Shown: in pieces, positions 33,866 to 42,230 of the stretch | Numbering within the stretch: position 1 is the first letter of the stretch | How the letters are laid out: each line of letters begins with the position of its first letter | NCBI RefSeq assembly: GCF_900106855.1 | Contig: NZ_FNWI01000004.1 | Coordinates: forward strand, 434,001-498,000 | From: Varibaculum massiliense | GTDB lineage: Bacteria; Actinomycetota; Actinomycetes; Actinomycetales; Actinomycetaceae | Reading direction: 5' to 3' | DNA length: 64,000 nt | Notes under the pieces: generated by a model | What the model saw: the letters and a program-made list of their open reading frames with translations, nothing else | Told to the model about the DNA's origin: nothing | Database searches by the model: none | Position numbers and translations under genes: made by a program

Positions 33866-33972
33866 CCCTGCTGGTTTTTCTCAAATTACCGGCAGTTGTT
33901 TTCTGCTTTATCTGTCCCGTTAACGCCCGAATGGCAACTTGGATACCTTCCCGGAAAAACTGGCGGCATAAA

Positions 33973-34012
33973 TTCCTTTGGCTCTCGCCGCAAGCGGCGA
34001 GAGCCAAAGGAA
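33973..34012. terminator. 19-bp perfect hairpin after the PPi-phosphofructokinase gene
   Basis: TTCCTTTGGCTCTCGCCGC and its exact reverse complement are separated by only two bases (AA), 71 bp downstream of the gene at 34084-35295. The T-tract on the reverse side is weak (TTTAT). It is either the terminator of that gene or a palindromic repeat. Confidence 0.55.
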
Positions 34013-34083
34013 CTTCAGTCAACTGATTATTTCAGTGCCTGTCCCCTAATAGGTGAAAACCGGGTAGGCACGCCACAGAACAA

Positions 34084-35295
34084 CTAGGCAGGCTTAACTT
34101 CCTGCCCAAGGTCTGCCATCATTTCCTGGAACCAGGGGGTATTAATATCAAAGGCTTTACCGCCCTTGATCCGCGCAAACGCAATCGCGCTCAGCAAATC
34201 CCCATTTTCTTCATCATGACCAATCAAACCAGGTTTGCCTTCCAGTGCGCACTGCACCGCATAATCGGTCATCGACTTAATCAGGCGCAAGTCTTCAACG
34301 CCCGCAGCAGAAGCACGCGAGAAGTAACCGGACTTTTGCACCATCACTTTTTCCGCTCCGATCCGCTCGGCAAATTGGCGAGCAAACCACTGACCGGGGT
34401 TAATTTTATCTAGCTGGACGTGACCGAAGGGATCACGGGGAACGGTCTCCCCTGCCTGCTCCATCTGCTCCACGATTTCGCTGACCCCGGCGCCCTCGGA
34501 AAGGAAGATATTTACGTTCCCTACCTCATCCATAACTTTGCGCAGACGGGCGGCCTCGACCTCGATATCGATATGTGCCTCAGGCACAAAAATAGCGTGA
34601 ATATCGCGAGACTCGCGGGTAAGACCCATGGAGGGCAGCCACTGTTTCTTGTCCAATAGCTTGCGGTAGGAACGGGCAGTAGCAGCCGTCAAATAACCGC
34701 AGTGGCGTCCCATTACTTCGTGGATAATCAGTTCCCGCGGGTTGGACTGACATTCCCCAATTACGTGTTCAGCAAATAACGCTCCGTTATCGGCAGCCGT
34801 CCAGGCGCCCAAGGATTGACGAATCGGGATAATGTCGTTGTCAATGGTCTTCGGCAGACCCACAACGGTCAGTTCATAGTCATGTTCATGCAGGTAGTGC
34901 GCAAGGTCAGCCGCGGTGGTGTTAGTGTCGTCCCCACCGATAGTGTGCAGCACATCTACCCCGTCCTCTACCAGGCGATTAGCCGCGAATTCCAGGGGAT
35001 TAACTCCCTCTTTAACCAGACCGCGTTTAACCAAATCCTTGGTGTTGGTGAGCTTCACCCGGGAGTTACCAATCGGGGAACCACCATATTCATGCAGCAG
35101 ACCAGCATTTTTACGAGCATCTTCGTCTACCACAATAAAATTCTTGGACAGCAACCCGTGGTAGCCGTGCTTATAGGCAATGATTTCAACTTCCGGGGCC
35201 AGTTCGGTATAACGCTCAATCAATCCACCAACCGCTGATGAAAGACAGGGCGCAAAGCCGCCCGCAGTTAGTAGTGCTACCCGTTTAATGGTCAT
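34084..35295 (-). CDS. pfp: 6-phosphofructokinase, pyrophosphate-dependent type
   Basis: This enzyme phosphorylates fructose-6-phosphate, probably with pyrophosphate, in glycolysis and reversibly. The 403 residues include the N-terminal LLTAGGFAPCLSSAVGG, the TIGGDDTNTTAADLA motif, PKTIDNDI with the catalytic Asp, and EVMGRHCGYLTAA. Asp in the second position of GGDD and Lys in PKTIDND are the accepted markers of PPi-dependent enzymes; ATP enzymes have Gly there. The N-terminal GGFAPC in place of GGDAPG is typical of one actinobacterial subgroup. The ATG has GGAG just upstream. The gene stands alone between aroG and plsC. Confidence 0.85.
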   Translation of the reverse strand: MTIKRVALLTAGGFAPCLSSAVGGLIERYTELAPEVEIIAYKHGYHGLLSKNFIVVDEDARKNAGLLHEYGGSPIGNSRVKLTNTKDLVKRGLVKEGVNPLEFAANRLVEDGVDVLHTIGGDDTNTTAADLAHYLHEHDYELTVVGLPKTIDNDIIPIRQSLGAWTAADNGALFAEHVIGECQSNPRELIIHEVMGRHCGYLTAATARSYRKLLDKKQWLPSMGLTRESRDIHAIFVPEAHIDIEVEAARLRKVMDEVGNVNIFLSEGAGVSEIVEQMEQAGETVPRDPFGHVQLDKINPGQWFARQFAERIGAEKVMVQKSGYFSRASAAGVEDLRLIKSMTDYAVQCALEGKPGLIGHDEENGDLLSAIAFARIKGGKAFDINTPWFQEMMADLGQEVKPA

Positions 35296-35505
35296 ATCTC
35301 CTCCAAAAGATTTGTTTGGCCAGTTTTGGCCCCGACATTCATTAAGTCTACTCGATAACCCGAGGACGACTCTAGGACAAGGGGTAGTCTTCCCCTAGCT
35401 AGCTACGAGTTATCGCCCAATCTGCGCGCGAATCCCTAAAGTAACTAAAACTGGCCGCAAACATCAGTTTATGGAAGAAAATATCCGAAGTTTCCTAGAC
35501 GGGGG

Positions 35506-36312
35506 CTATTCTTTCGTTTTTTTGCCCTCACCGGTAGTTTCTTCGGGAGGCTCCGGCACCTCGGTTTTTGGAGCCTGCCTGCCGCCAGGGGCCTGCACTT
35601 TCGGTTCGGCAGCAACCGCGTCCTGGTCATCCTTCTTCGCAGCCAACGCCTTTTTCACATCCGCCGCATACAAGTCCACGTATTCTTGCCCCGATAGGCT
35701 CATCAAGGAATACATAATCTCGTCGGTGATTGCCCGCAACACGTAGCGGTCATCTTCCATCCCCTGGTAGCGGGAAAAGTCCAAAGGATCCCCAACCACC
35801 ACTCCAATGCGGTGCAGGCGCGGAATACGAGTGCCAATCGGCTGGGCGATATTGGTACCAATCATGGCTACCGGAATAACCGGGGCACCCGAGCGTAGCG
35901 ACAGCCGCGCCACCCCGGTTTTGCCTCGATAAAGCCGCCCATCGGGACTGCGGGTACCCTCCGGATAGATACCAAATAATTCGCCCTCTTGTAGACGCGC
36001 CAACCCCTTTTGCAAAGCGGCCTGGGATTTCTTCCCCCCAGAACGGTCAATAGGGATTGTGCCCACCTGAGTCATAAACCACTTCACAAAGGCACCTTTT
36101 AGACCTTTACCGGTGAAATAGTCGGCTTTGCCCACGAAAACTACTTCGCGGTCAATCATGAGCGGTAAAAAGAAAGAATCAATCACCGCTAGATGATTCG
36201 AGGCCAGAATCGCCGCCCCGGTCTCGGGAATGTTCTCGGCTCCTTTGATCCAGGGGCGGTAAAGAACCTTTAGAATCGGCCCCAGGATTACTTTCAGCAT
36301 CCGGTAAAACAC
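35506..36312 (-). CDS. plsC: 1-acyl-sn-glycerol-3-phosphate acyltransferase family protein
   Basis: This is a PlsC-type acyltransferase that adds a second acyl chain to lysophosphatidate or a related lipid at the membrane. The 268 residues show the catalytic SNHLAVIDSF (HX4D, about residue 40), GTIPIDRSGGKK and YPEGTRSPDG (glycerol-phosphate binding), and PVIPVAMIG. The C-terminal 40 residues are Pro/Glu/Lys-rich and variable. The start is GTG (36310-36312) with GGAAGGAAG upstream. A homologue (Rv2182c) lies in the same neighbourhood in Mycobacterium. The precise acceptor lipid is not determined. Confidence 0.85.
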   Translation of the reverse strand: MFYRMLKVILGPILKVLYRPWIKGAENIPETGAAILASNHLAVIDSFFLPLMIDREVVFVGKADYFTGKGLKGAFVKWFMTQVGTIPIDRSGGKKSQAALQKGLARLQEGELFGIYPEGTRSPDGRLYRGKTGVARLSLRSGAPVIPVAMIGTNIAQPIGTRIPRLHRIGVVVGDPLDFSRYQGMEDDRYVLRAITDEIMYSLMSLSGQEYVDLYAADVKKALAAKKDDQDAVAAEPKVQAPGGRQAPKTEVPEPPEETTGEGKKTKE

Positions 36313-36374
36313 GTAAGCTTCCTTCCCGCCCGGGCTAACTAGCCGATCTCTAAAGACCGACTAGACTAACGACT

Positions 36375-36776
36375 ATGAAACTCCCCAAGAAGTGGGGGGC
36401 GCATCGCCGCCGCAACCCAAGTCAACGTCGCGTAGATGATGAATTTTTGGATATTACATCTAGGTTAGATGATACCGGTATTTTCGCGCCTGGACCGCGA
36501 GATTACGAATTAGCCGAGCCAAATGAACAGTTTCAACCCCCCATACTGCCGGCTACTCCTCGCCCTCGCGGGGCTGTGCGCGTTTTAGTAATCACCATCG
36601 TAGTGCTAATAGCCTGGGTAGCCACTTATATTGCGGGAGTCAGTCTGCCGCCTTGGATGCACGCCCTGGGTTTCTTAGATTTAGCGATTTTTTGCGCCCT
36701 GCTATTTTACTTGCGTCCTCGCGGACGCAGCCCTTTAACCAATAAATGGGGGGATGACGATGGGGCGAGAGTGTGA
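36375..36776 (+). CDS. small membrane protein, unknown function
   Basis: This is a 133-residue protein that I do not recognise. It has a basic N-terminus (about 1-65, with RRRNPSQRRVDDEFLDI), then two adjacent hydrophobic segments (about 72-92 and 96-115) and a short basic tail. This suggests a hairpin membrane protein with both ends inside. Its stop overlaps the GTG of the exonuclease/GIY-YIG gene in a GTGA arrangement, so the two are translated together. It may anchor or regulate that nuclease, which is only inference from the coupling. Confidence 0.7.
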   Translation: MKLPKKWGAHRRRNPSQRRVDDEFLDITSRLDDTGIFAPGPRDYELAEPNEQFQPPILPATPRPRGAVRVLVITIVVLIAWVATYIAGVSLPPWMHALGFLDLAIFCALLFYLRPRGRSPLTNKWGDDDGARV

Positions 36777-38584
36777 GCGCTCAATTTTTCGGTCCACCTT
36801 CGCGCGCCCTACGTCAACACCTAAGTACCCTGGTACCTGCAAACGGTGAAATAGCCCCCCAAGGTCAGTTTTCGCAACTAGGAACCCCGCTATCTGAGTG
36901 TTGTTTTCTGGTGGTTGACCTGGAAACCACCGGGATGGGTGCCGGGGCGGAAATCACCGAAATTGCGGCTGCCCGTTACTATAAACGCCGCCTGTGTGGA
37001 ACTTTTCGTTCTCTGGTGCGAACCCGCCGTCCGATTCCCCCAAAAATCGTGGCGCTGACCGGAATCACCAACTCGATGGTGCTGGCTGCCGACCCCCTGG
37101 AAGAGGTTTTTTCGCGTTTCCTTACATTTTGGAGGGCGGAGCGTCCCGATTCTCCCCCAGTAAACGCTCTGGTGGCTCATAATGCTAGTTTCGATACCGG
37201 ATTCTTGCGCCGCGCTGCCGAGCAGCTAGACGCTCCTCTACCTGCCGCCCTCACCGTTGATACCTTGGCGATTGCCCGCCTACTGCTGCCGCGCCCTTTT
37301 GTCGCGAATCACCGCCTGGCTACCCTCGCTAAATATTTTGGCGCGGAAAAGCCTACTCACCGTGCCCTAGAGGATGTTTTGGCTACAGTCACTGTGCTAC
37401 AGGGGCTACTGGATCTAGGGCAAGGGGCAGGTCTTACCCACAGCCAAGATTTTCGGGTTTTGCAAAAGGTTCCCCGCCAGCTTCGGGCAAAACGGGTGCT
37501 GGGAGCGGAGCTACCGGAGCGTCCCGGGGTTTACATTTTTGAGGACGAGGAAGGAAATCCTCTCTATGTAGGGTCAGCTTCTAACCTGCGAACCCGGGTC
37601 GGCAGTTACACCACAACGGGTGAAAAACGTCGCCAAATGCGGGAAATGTTAGCCTCCGCTTGCCGGATTCAGCATATTTGTTTTCCCCATGTCCTCTTGG
37701 CACGGCTAAAAGAGCTGGAGCTAATCGCGCGTCTTAACCCACCTTTTAACCGCGCCAGTACCCGCCCTGATAAATATTGGCTGTTAGAACTAACCGATGA
37801 AGATTTTCCGCGCCTAAAACTCTCTAAACGGGTAGAGCGAGAAAACCACTCCCGCACCCTCGGGCCGTTTTCTACCCGCAAAAGCGCTGAGCGAGTCCGC
37901 CGGGTACTCTCCCGGCAGTGGTGCCTGCGCACCTGTACTCAAGAAATTTCCCCCGGGAACCCTGCGGATAGTTGTTACTTGGAAGAGTTAGGGGCCTGCA
38001 TTGCTCCCTGCCGCCCACAAAAACAAGCTAGTTATGCCCAGCACCTAGCAAAACTGGCGGCTGATAAGCCCGCCGCAGAGCTGGTCGCGGTTGACACGCT
38101 GTTAGGAAAAGTGCGTGAGCTGGCAGAGCGTGAAGAATACGAGCAGGCAGCAGTGATTCGGGAACAGCTTTCTGCGCTAATGCGCGCAGGTGCAGAACAA
38201 GAATTATTATCCCCGCTGCTCACGGCGGCAGAACTAATTTTTGCCCTCCCGGCTGCTCGCGGCGGATGGGTTTACCTCGCCCTCGCCTACGGAAAACTGG
38301 TAGGTACTGCGTTTACCTGCGCTAACGCCCCTAAAATTGCGATAGACCAAACGGTTGCGGGATTAGCGGAAGTTTTCCCGGCACCTGCTCCCCGCTTCCT
38401 CGCCCAAGATGTCCTTTGGGAACAGCTACATATTTTGGCGCAGCAACTTTATCAACCGGGAACCCGGATTGTACGGATGCGGGGAAACAAGGCCCTTGCT
38501 TTGCCTGCCCAGGGAATGCTTTCTCGCACTCAGTTACGACATACCTTGGATCAGGCGCGACAGCCGTTTTCTTTCCAGCTTTGA
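36773..38584 (+). CDS. DEDDh exonuclease and GIY-YIG nuclease fusion protein
   Basis: This 603-residue protein joins a DnaQ-like 3'-5' exonuclease (residues about 40-210; VVDLETTGMGAGAEITEIA, GITNSMV, LVAHNASFDTGFLRR, HRALEDVLATV, giving the DEDDh set) to a UvrC/Cho-type GIY-YIG nuclease domain (about 240-325; RPGVYIFEDEEGNPLYVGSA, LIARLNPPFNR). The C-terminal third includes a Cys-containing part (CTQEISPGNPADSCYLEELG, then CIAPC) and a UvrB-interaction-like helical segment (REEYEQAAVIREQL). The same fusion exists in other actinobacteria (Rv2191 type). It probably acts in DNA repair. It starts with GTG and is coupled to the preceding membrane-protein gene. Confidence 0.88.
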   Translation: MSAQFFGPPSRALRQHLSTLVPANGEIAPQGQFSQLGTPLSECCFLVVDLETTGMGAGAEITEIAAARYYKRRLCGTFRSLVRTRRPIPPKIVALTGITNSMVLAADPLEEVFSRFLTFWRAERPDSPPVNALVAHNASFDTGFLRRAAEQLDAPLPAALTVDTLAIARLLLPRPFVANHRLATLAKYFGAEKPTHRALEDVLATVTVLQGLLDLGQGAGLTHSQDFRVLQKVPRQLRAKRVLGAELPERPGVYIFEDEEGNPLYVGSASNLRTRVGSYTTTGEKRRQMREMLASACRIQHICFPHVLLARLKELELIARLNPPFNRASTRPDKYWLLELTDEDFPRLKLSKRVERENHSRTLGPFSTRKSAERVRRVLSRQWCLRTCTQEISPGNPADSCYLEELGACIAPCRPQKQASYAQHLAKLAADKPAAELVAVDTLLGKVRELAEREEYEQAAVIREQLSALMRAGAEQELLSPLLTAAELIFALPAARGGWVYLALAYGKLVGTAFTCANAPKIAIDQTVAGLAEVFPAPAPRFLAQDVLWEQLHILAQQLYQPGTRIVRMRGNKALALPAQGMLSRTQLRHTLDQARQPFSFQL

Positions 38585-38640
38585 GGGTGCCGCCGGGATT
38601 ATATGCCGCAGATACTCCCTCGAATAAAAAGTGTTTTAGC

Positions 38641-39030
38641 TTAGCGCAGCAGTTCTGATACCGCTTCTTGTAGCTTTAGGGGGGTGAGGGGGCGTTCTAC
38701 CGCTTTGGCAGCTCCCGCCCAGCCGACCAGCCATTCATCCTGTTGGCGGGCAGTCAAAATCAGAATCGGCGGCAGGTTGTTATTTTCCTCAGCTAGAGAC
38801 TTCGCTACCGAAATCCCAGAGATCTTAGTGGCCTCCCCATCAAGGATCAGCAAATCATAATGATTATTGCGTACCTTGTCCTGAGTGATAGTGGCAGTAG
38901 CAGTTTCATCCCACGTAATCTTCGGCAAATCCGCCGCGGGTTTGATCCCTACCCCGGCGATTACTTGTCGGCGCACCTCACGGTCATCGCTGTACAACAA
39001 AATCTGCAGGTTCTTTTCCGCTTCCGCCAT
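38641..39030 (-). CDS. receiver-like (pseudo-response-regulator) protein without output domain
   Basis: This is a 129-residue single-domain protein with the CheY-like fold order: LQILLYSDDREVRRQVI (acidic pocket), LLILDGEATKISGISVAKSL (Asp at the phosphorylation site) and PPILILTARQQD (Thr switch). The conserved Lys near KPLTP appears as ERPLTP, so classical phosphotransfer may be impaired. There is no DNA-binding domain and no histidine kinase beside it. It is convergent with the exonuclease gene and divergent from sodA. Small receivers of this kind are conserved in actinobacteria. Role unknown. Confidence 0.7.
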   Translation of the reverse strand: MAEAEKNLQILLYSDDREVRRQVIAGVGIKPAADLPKITWDETATATITQDKVRNNHYDLLILDGEATKISGISVAKSLAEENNNLPPILILTARQQDEWLVGWAGAAKAVERPLTPLKLQEAVSELLR

Positions 39031-39293
39031 TTTCTGCTTCCTTAGGTAAATATTTAAAGGGACTTTTGGCTCTCATTGTAACCGACTATTACGCTCTTGC
39101 AGTCTGTGGAAACGATTGTGCTGCTAATTATCTTGAGTCTGCATTACTAACGGCACTGCAAAACCCCATCTTCAGCTGCCAGCATAGCTGCTGCGGCTGC
39201 GAAAGTAGGACTTAGCACCTAAACTAGGTTACGAACTCGCCTAGTCGGAGGGAGGCTAGGTGGATTGTAAAACAACAAAGGAGACCCATTTTC

Positions 39294-39920
39294 ATGGAGA
39301 AATACACGCTTCCGGAACTGCCCTACGACTACGCCGCTTTAGAGCCGCATATTTCTGGCAAGATCATGGAACTTCACCATGACAAGCACCACAACACCTA
39401 TGTGAATGGCGCCAATGCCGCCCTAGAGAAGCTGGCAGCTGCCCGTGAAGCCGGGGATTTGGCAGCGGTTAACCAGTACTCGAAAGATCTAGCTTTCAAC
39501 CTGGGCGGACACACCAACCACTCGGTTTTCTGGACCAACATGGGACCTGACTGCGGCGGAGAGCCCGAAGGCGAACTAGCCGCCGCAATCAGCGAAAACT
39601 TCGGTTCCTTTGAGGCTTTCAAGAAGCATTTCTCGGCGGCAGCCACCGGACTACAAGGCTCCGGCTGGGCCGTACTGGCGTGGGATTCCATTTCTTCCCG
39701 CCTCATCATCTTCCAGCTCTTCGATCAGCAAGGAAACGTACCCGTGGGGGTAACTCCGCTGCTGATGCTGGATATGTGGGAGCACGCTTTCTACCTGGAC
39801 TACCAGAACGTGAAAGCTGACTACGTGAAGGCCTGGTGGAATGTGGTGAATTGGGAAAACGTTGCCGCCCGTTTCGAAAACGCCGAAAAGAACTTTAAGT
39901 CCCTAATCAACCTGGCCTAG
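39294..39920 (+). CDS. sodA: superoxide dismutase, Mn/Fe family
   Basis: This enzyme converts superoxide to oxygen and hydrogen peroxide in the cytoplasm. The 208-residue protein has all four metal ligands of the Fe/Mn-SOD fold in LHHDKHHNTYV, GGHTNHSVFW and the DMWEHAFYLDY motif (Asp and His). GPDCGGEPEG and the FQLFDQQGN segment suggest the Mn or cambialistic type, but metal specificity cannot be settled from sequence. AAAGGAGA is correctly placed before the ATG. It is a single gene: upstream 260 bp is non-coding and downstream is a region of palindromic repeats. Confidence 0.95.
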   Translation: MEKYTLPELPYDYAALEPHISGKIMELHHDKHHNTYVNGANAALEKLAAAREAGDLAAVNQYSKDLAFNLGGHTNHSVFWTNMGPDCGGEPEGELAAAISENFGSFEAFKKHFSAAATGLQGSGWAVLAWDSISSRLIIFQLFDQQGNVPVGVTPLLMLDMWEHAFYLDYQNVKADYVKAWWNVVNWENVAARFENAEKNFKSLINLA

Positions 39921-39950
39921 CAGCCGCTCCGCGTAGCTATTAAAAAACAC

Positions 39951-40073
39951 GCCAGATTGAGCGTGCGAACGGATTTTACCTCGCGCCCCGAAATCCGGAA
40001 AATGCTCTGGCATTTTCACGGATTTAGTGCCCGAAGCCTACCCCTCGGTATAAATCCGTCCGCACGCTCTGGC
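39951..40073. repeat. nested palindromic repeat downstream of sodA
   Basis: The outer arms 39951-39979 and 40051-40073 are inverted copies (GCCAGA, AGCGTGCG and ACGGATTT blocks, each with small bulges). Inside, 39991-40025 forms a second hairpin built from AAATCCG, GAAAATG and their complements around CTCTGG. It may act as the sodA terminator, but it is more elaborate than needed. No gene lies in 39921-40321. Confidence 0.65.
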
Positions 40074-40098
40074 TGTCTTATTGCACCTTTTCCAGCAA

Positions 40099-40269
40099 GC
40101 GCGGGGGATAGATTTTATCCGAGCAGACAGACTTTGCATCAAATGCCCTAAACTTCGGATACCTGGCTGCAACATATTAAACCGATAAGGCTTTAAGGAC
40201 ATAAGAATTTGGAAAACGTCGCTACGTTTTCCAAATTCTTGGGCGAGAGGAAAAATCTATCCCTCGCGC
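40099..40269 (-). repeat. structured intergenic repeat, copy 1
   Basis: Outer 18-base arms (40099-40116 and 40252-40269; one G-U type mismatch) enclose a perfect 17-bp hairpin at 40203-40240. Read on the reverse strand, the blocks TAG-TTTTTCCTC-CGCCCAAGAA, the hairpin with loop core CGTAGCGACG, TTCTTATG and CTCGGATAAAA all recur in the same order at 56394-56493. It is probably a mobile repeat or a structured RNA family. Confidence 0.7.
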
Positions 40270-40321
40270 AACGCTGAAAACAAGAAAAACTTTTTCCCGC
40301 GCCTTCAAGATCCAAGAACTG

Positions 40322-41305
40322 TCACCCGAGGCGGGTGCTGGTTTGTTTCGCCCCGATGTCGTAGATAGCAATCCGCGCTGGATGTGCCTTCGCCCCTTGG
40401 CGCGCCCCCTCGGCGGGCTCTATCATCACCATCCGCGAACCGATCGGTACCCCCAGAAACTGTGGGGTAGTCTGCACGGTAGCGGGGGTAGACACCATTT
40501 TGCCGCTCTCCCATGAGCTAGAAACTTTCGACCATTCACCCTGTTGATAGCTGGCGGCAGTCAAATGTACCCCGGGAAAATCATCCGGTTCCAGTTTCGG
40601 TCCCGTGCCTTGGTAAAGCATGATTACCTGTTTTAACTCTGGAGCCGGCATATCGGGATCGATGCTCAGTTGCGGCTGACTGCCGGGAGCGCCGGCAATC
40701 TTCACTCCCTTAGGTAGCTTCTCGAATGATTTGTCGATTTTCTTCGCCTGTTTCAGTGCCGAGACATCACTTAAATCCATGGCGCTGATCAGGTCAATCA
40801 CGAACACCATAGTGGAGTCGGCGGGGATCCTCTTGGCAGCTTCACCTTGGAATCCTAGTTTCGGGGGTACGGTAAGCTGCACCCGCGAGCCGAGTTTCTT
40901 GCCGATTAGCCCTTGCTTCCAACCGGCGATAACTTCGCTCATCGCGTAGCCTTGGGCAGAGTCCCCAATTCTAAAGGTGCTCATCACGGTTTTTCCGTCC
41001 CACAGGTTACCCAACGTATCCATTAACACCTGGTCTTTGGCGGTTACTTTGCGTCCGTCGCCCTGGTGAAGCACTCGTACCTGCAAACTGGTGGGGGCTT
41101 TGCCCACACCTGCCTCCATTTGGGGCGCCTGCCCTAACTCACCGGAGACTGCCGGGAACTTCCCTTTTACTTCGGGAGCGGAGGCTTCGGTCCCTCCCTG
41201 GGAGCAGCCCGCGAGGGAGCACAGACAAACAGCAGCCAAAAGTGCGACTGCTATCACCCGCATTTTCAATGTCTTGACTGCATGTAAAGCGTTAATACTA
41301 TGCAT
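40322..41305 (-). CDS. FKBP-type peptidyl-prolyl isomerase lipoprotein
   Basis: This 327-residue secreted lipoprotein (lipobox SLAGC at about residue 34 of the long form; the mature start is probably from the MRVIAVALLAAVCLCS signal) has an FKBP domain at about 75-185: DQVLMDTLGNLWDGKTVMST, VIAGWKQGLIGKKLGSR, VPPKLGFQG, STMVFVIDLIS. A second, degenerate FKBP-like domain follows (about 215-325). The class catalyses proline isomerisation during folding outside the membrane. Several catalytic aromatic residues of FKBP12 are replaced in the first domain (YTG becomes DTL), so activity may be reduced. The gene lies 21 bp behind its paralogue at 41327-42211 on the same strand. Confidence 0.82.
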   Translation of the reverse strand: MHSINALHAVKTLKMRVIAVALLAAVCLCSLAGCSQGGTEASAPEVKGKFPAVSGELGQAPQMEAGVGKAPTSLQVRVLHQGDGRKVTAKDQVLMDTLGNLWDGKTVMSTFRIGDSAQGYAMSEVIAGWKQGLIGKKLGSRVQLTVPPKLGFQGEAAKRIPADSTMVFVIDLISAMDLSDVSALKQAKKIDKSFEKLPKGVKIAGAPGSQPQLSIDPDMPAPELKQVIMLYQGTGPKLEPDDFPGVHLTAASYQQGEWSKVSSSWESGKMVSTPATVQTTPQFLGVPIGSRMVMIEPAEGARQGAKAHPARIAIYDIGAKQTSTRLG

Positions 41306-41326
41306 TACCGAGCCGGTCCAGATTTC

Positions 41327-42211
41327 CTAGAGGGTGCCGACAATATCTAGCACGATTGCTACGGCTTGCCCGTTTTGCATGGAACTTAAACCTAGGCGCG
41401 ATCCCACAGTTTTACCAGCAAGTTCTTTATCTAATCCCAACTCGGCTAGAGTCTTTTCCCCCTGCAGCGGCATCGGGGTTGCGCTATCCCAGGTGGAGGC
41501 AGTCTTCCCATCCGGGTCTACCCAGCTTTGATGCACTATCACCACATCTTTGGCTTTCAGCGGCGCCCCTTTTCCTTGCGCCAACACTACCACCGTGCGA
41601 TCTTTGGCCAGCTGATCTGGGGTTACTTTCAATGTCGGCTTTGCTCCCAGTTTGCCGTCAACTTCCAGACCGGGCAGAGTGTCGCCGGTTGCTTTAGCTC
41701 CTGCTAGCAGCTGCTCGCCTTTCTTCGCCTGGGAAGCAGAGAAGCACTTTAGAGTATCCACTACGAATACCAGGGTAGATCCGGCGGGAATAGTGCCGGC
41801 TGCCTGATCCCCGTACCCCAAGTCGGGAGGAATCACCAGGAGGGTGCGCGATCCTGGCTTGGCATCTTTAAGCCCCTGTCCCCAGCCGGGAACTACCTGT
41901 TTTAAGGAAAAGACAGCGGGTTTTCCGCGGTCAAAACTGGAATCGAATTTTTTCCCATTCCACAGTTGCCCGTGATAGTTGACTTCTACCACCGCGCCTG
42001 TGCCGCAGGCTTCACCTTCTCCTTCTTTAAGGGTGACAACTTTCAGGTCTTTAGACGGAGTTCCTTCCCCGGCACTAACCTTGGGAGCTTTGCCGTAGTC
42101 GCCCTCAACTTTCACCCCGGAATCATTGGTGCTGCAAGCGGTGAGGGCGCCGCCGATTATTACTCCCATCAGAGCAAAGGCAGCTAGAGAAGATGAAAGT
42201 CTACGTTTCAC
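41327..42211 (-). CDS. FKBP-type peptidyl-prolyl isomerase lipoprotein
   Basis: This is a 294-residue lipoprotein with a signal peptide and lipobox ALTAC (Cys at about 26). Its FKBP domain at about 55-160 (VVEVNYHGQLWNGKKFDSSFD, VVPGWGQGLKDAKPGS, IPPDLGYGDQAAG, STLVFVVDTL) retains the classical residues, including the YHG, FDSSF, VVPGW and GYG motifs, so it should be active. A second, less conserved domain with a similar outline fills residues about 190-294. It lies 19 bp after the erpA stop and just upstream of a second, more divergent FKBP lipoprotein gene, so the pair is probably one operon with erpA. Confidence 0.88.
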   Translation of the reverse strand: MKRRLSSSLAAFALMGVIIGGALTACSTNDSGVKVEGDYGKAPKVSAGEGTPSKDLKVVTLKEGEGEACGTGAVVEVNYHGQLWNGKKFDSSFDRGKPAVFSLKQVVPGWGQGLKDAKPGSRTLLVIPPDLGYGDQAAGTIPAGSTLVFVVDTLKCFSASQAKKGEQLLAGAKATGDTLPGLEVDGKLGAKPTLKVTPDQLAKDRTVVVLAQGKGAPLKAKDVVIVHQSWVDPDGKTASTWDSATPMPLQGEKTLAELGLDKELAGKTVGSRLGLSSMQNGQAVAIVLDIVGTL

Positions 42212-42230
42212 GGTTAAGTCCTGACTGTTT

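Noticed and set aside
39921-40321. tRNA or small ORF in the gap after sodA
   Set aside because: The stem-loops do not form a cloverleaf with a CCA-ready end, and the reading frames are short and coincide with palindrome arms.
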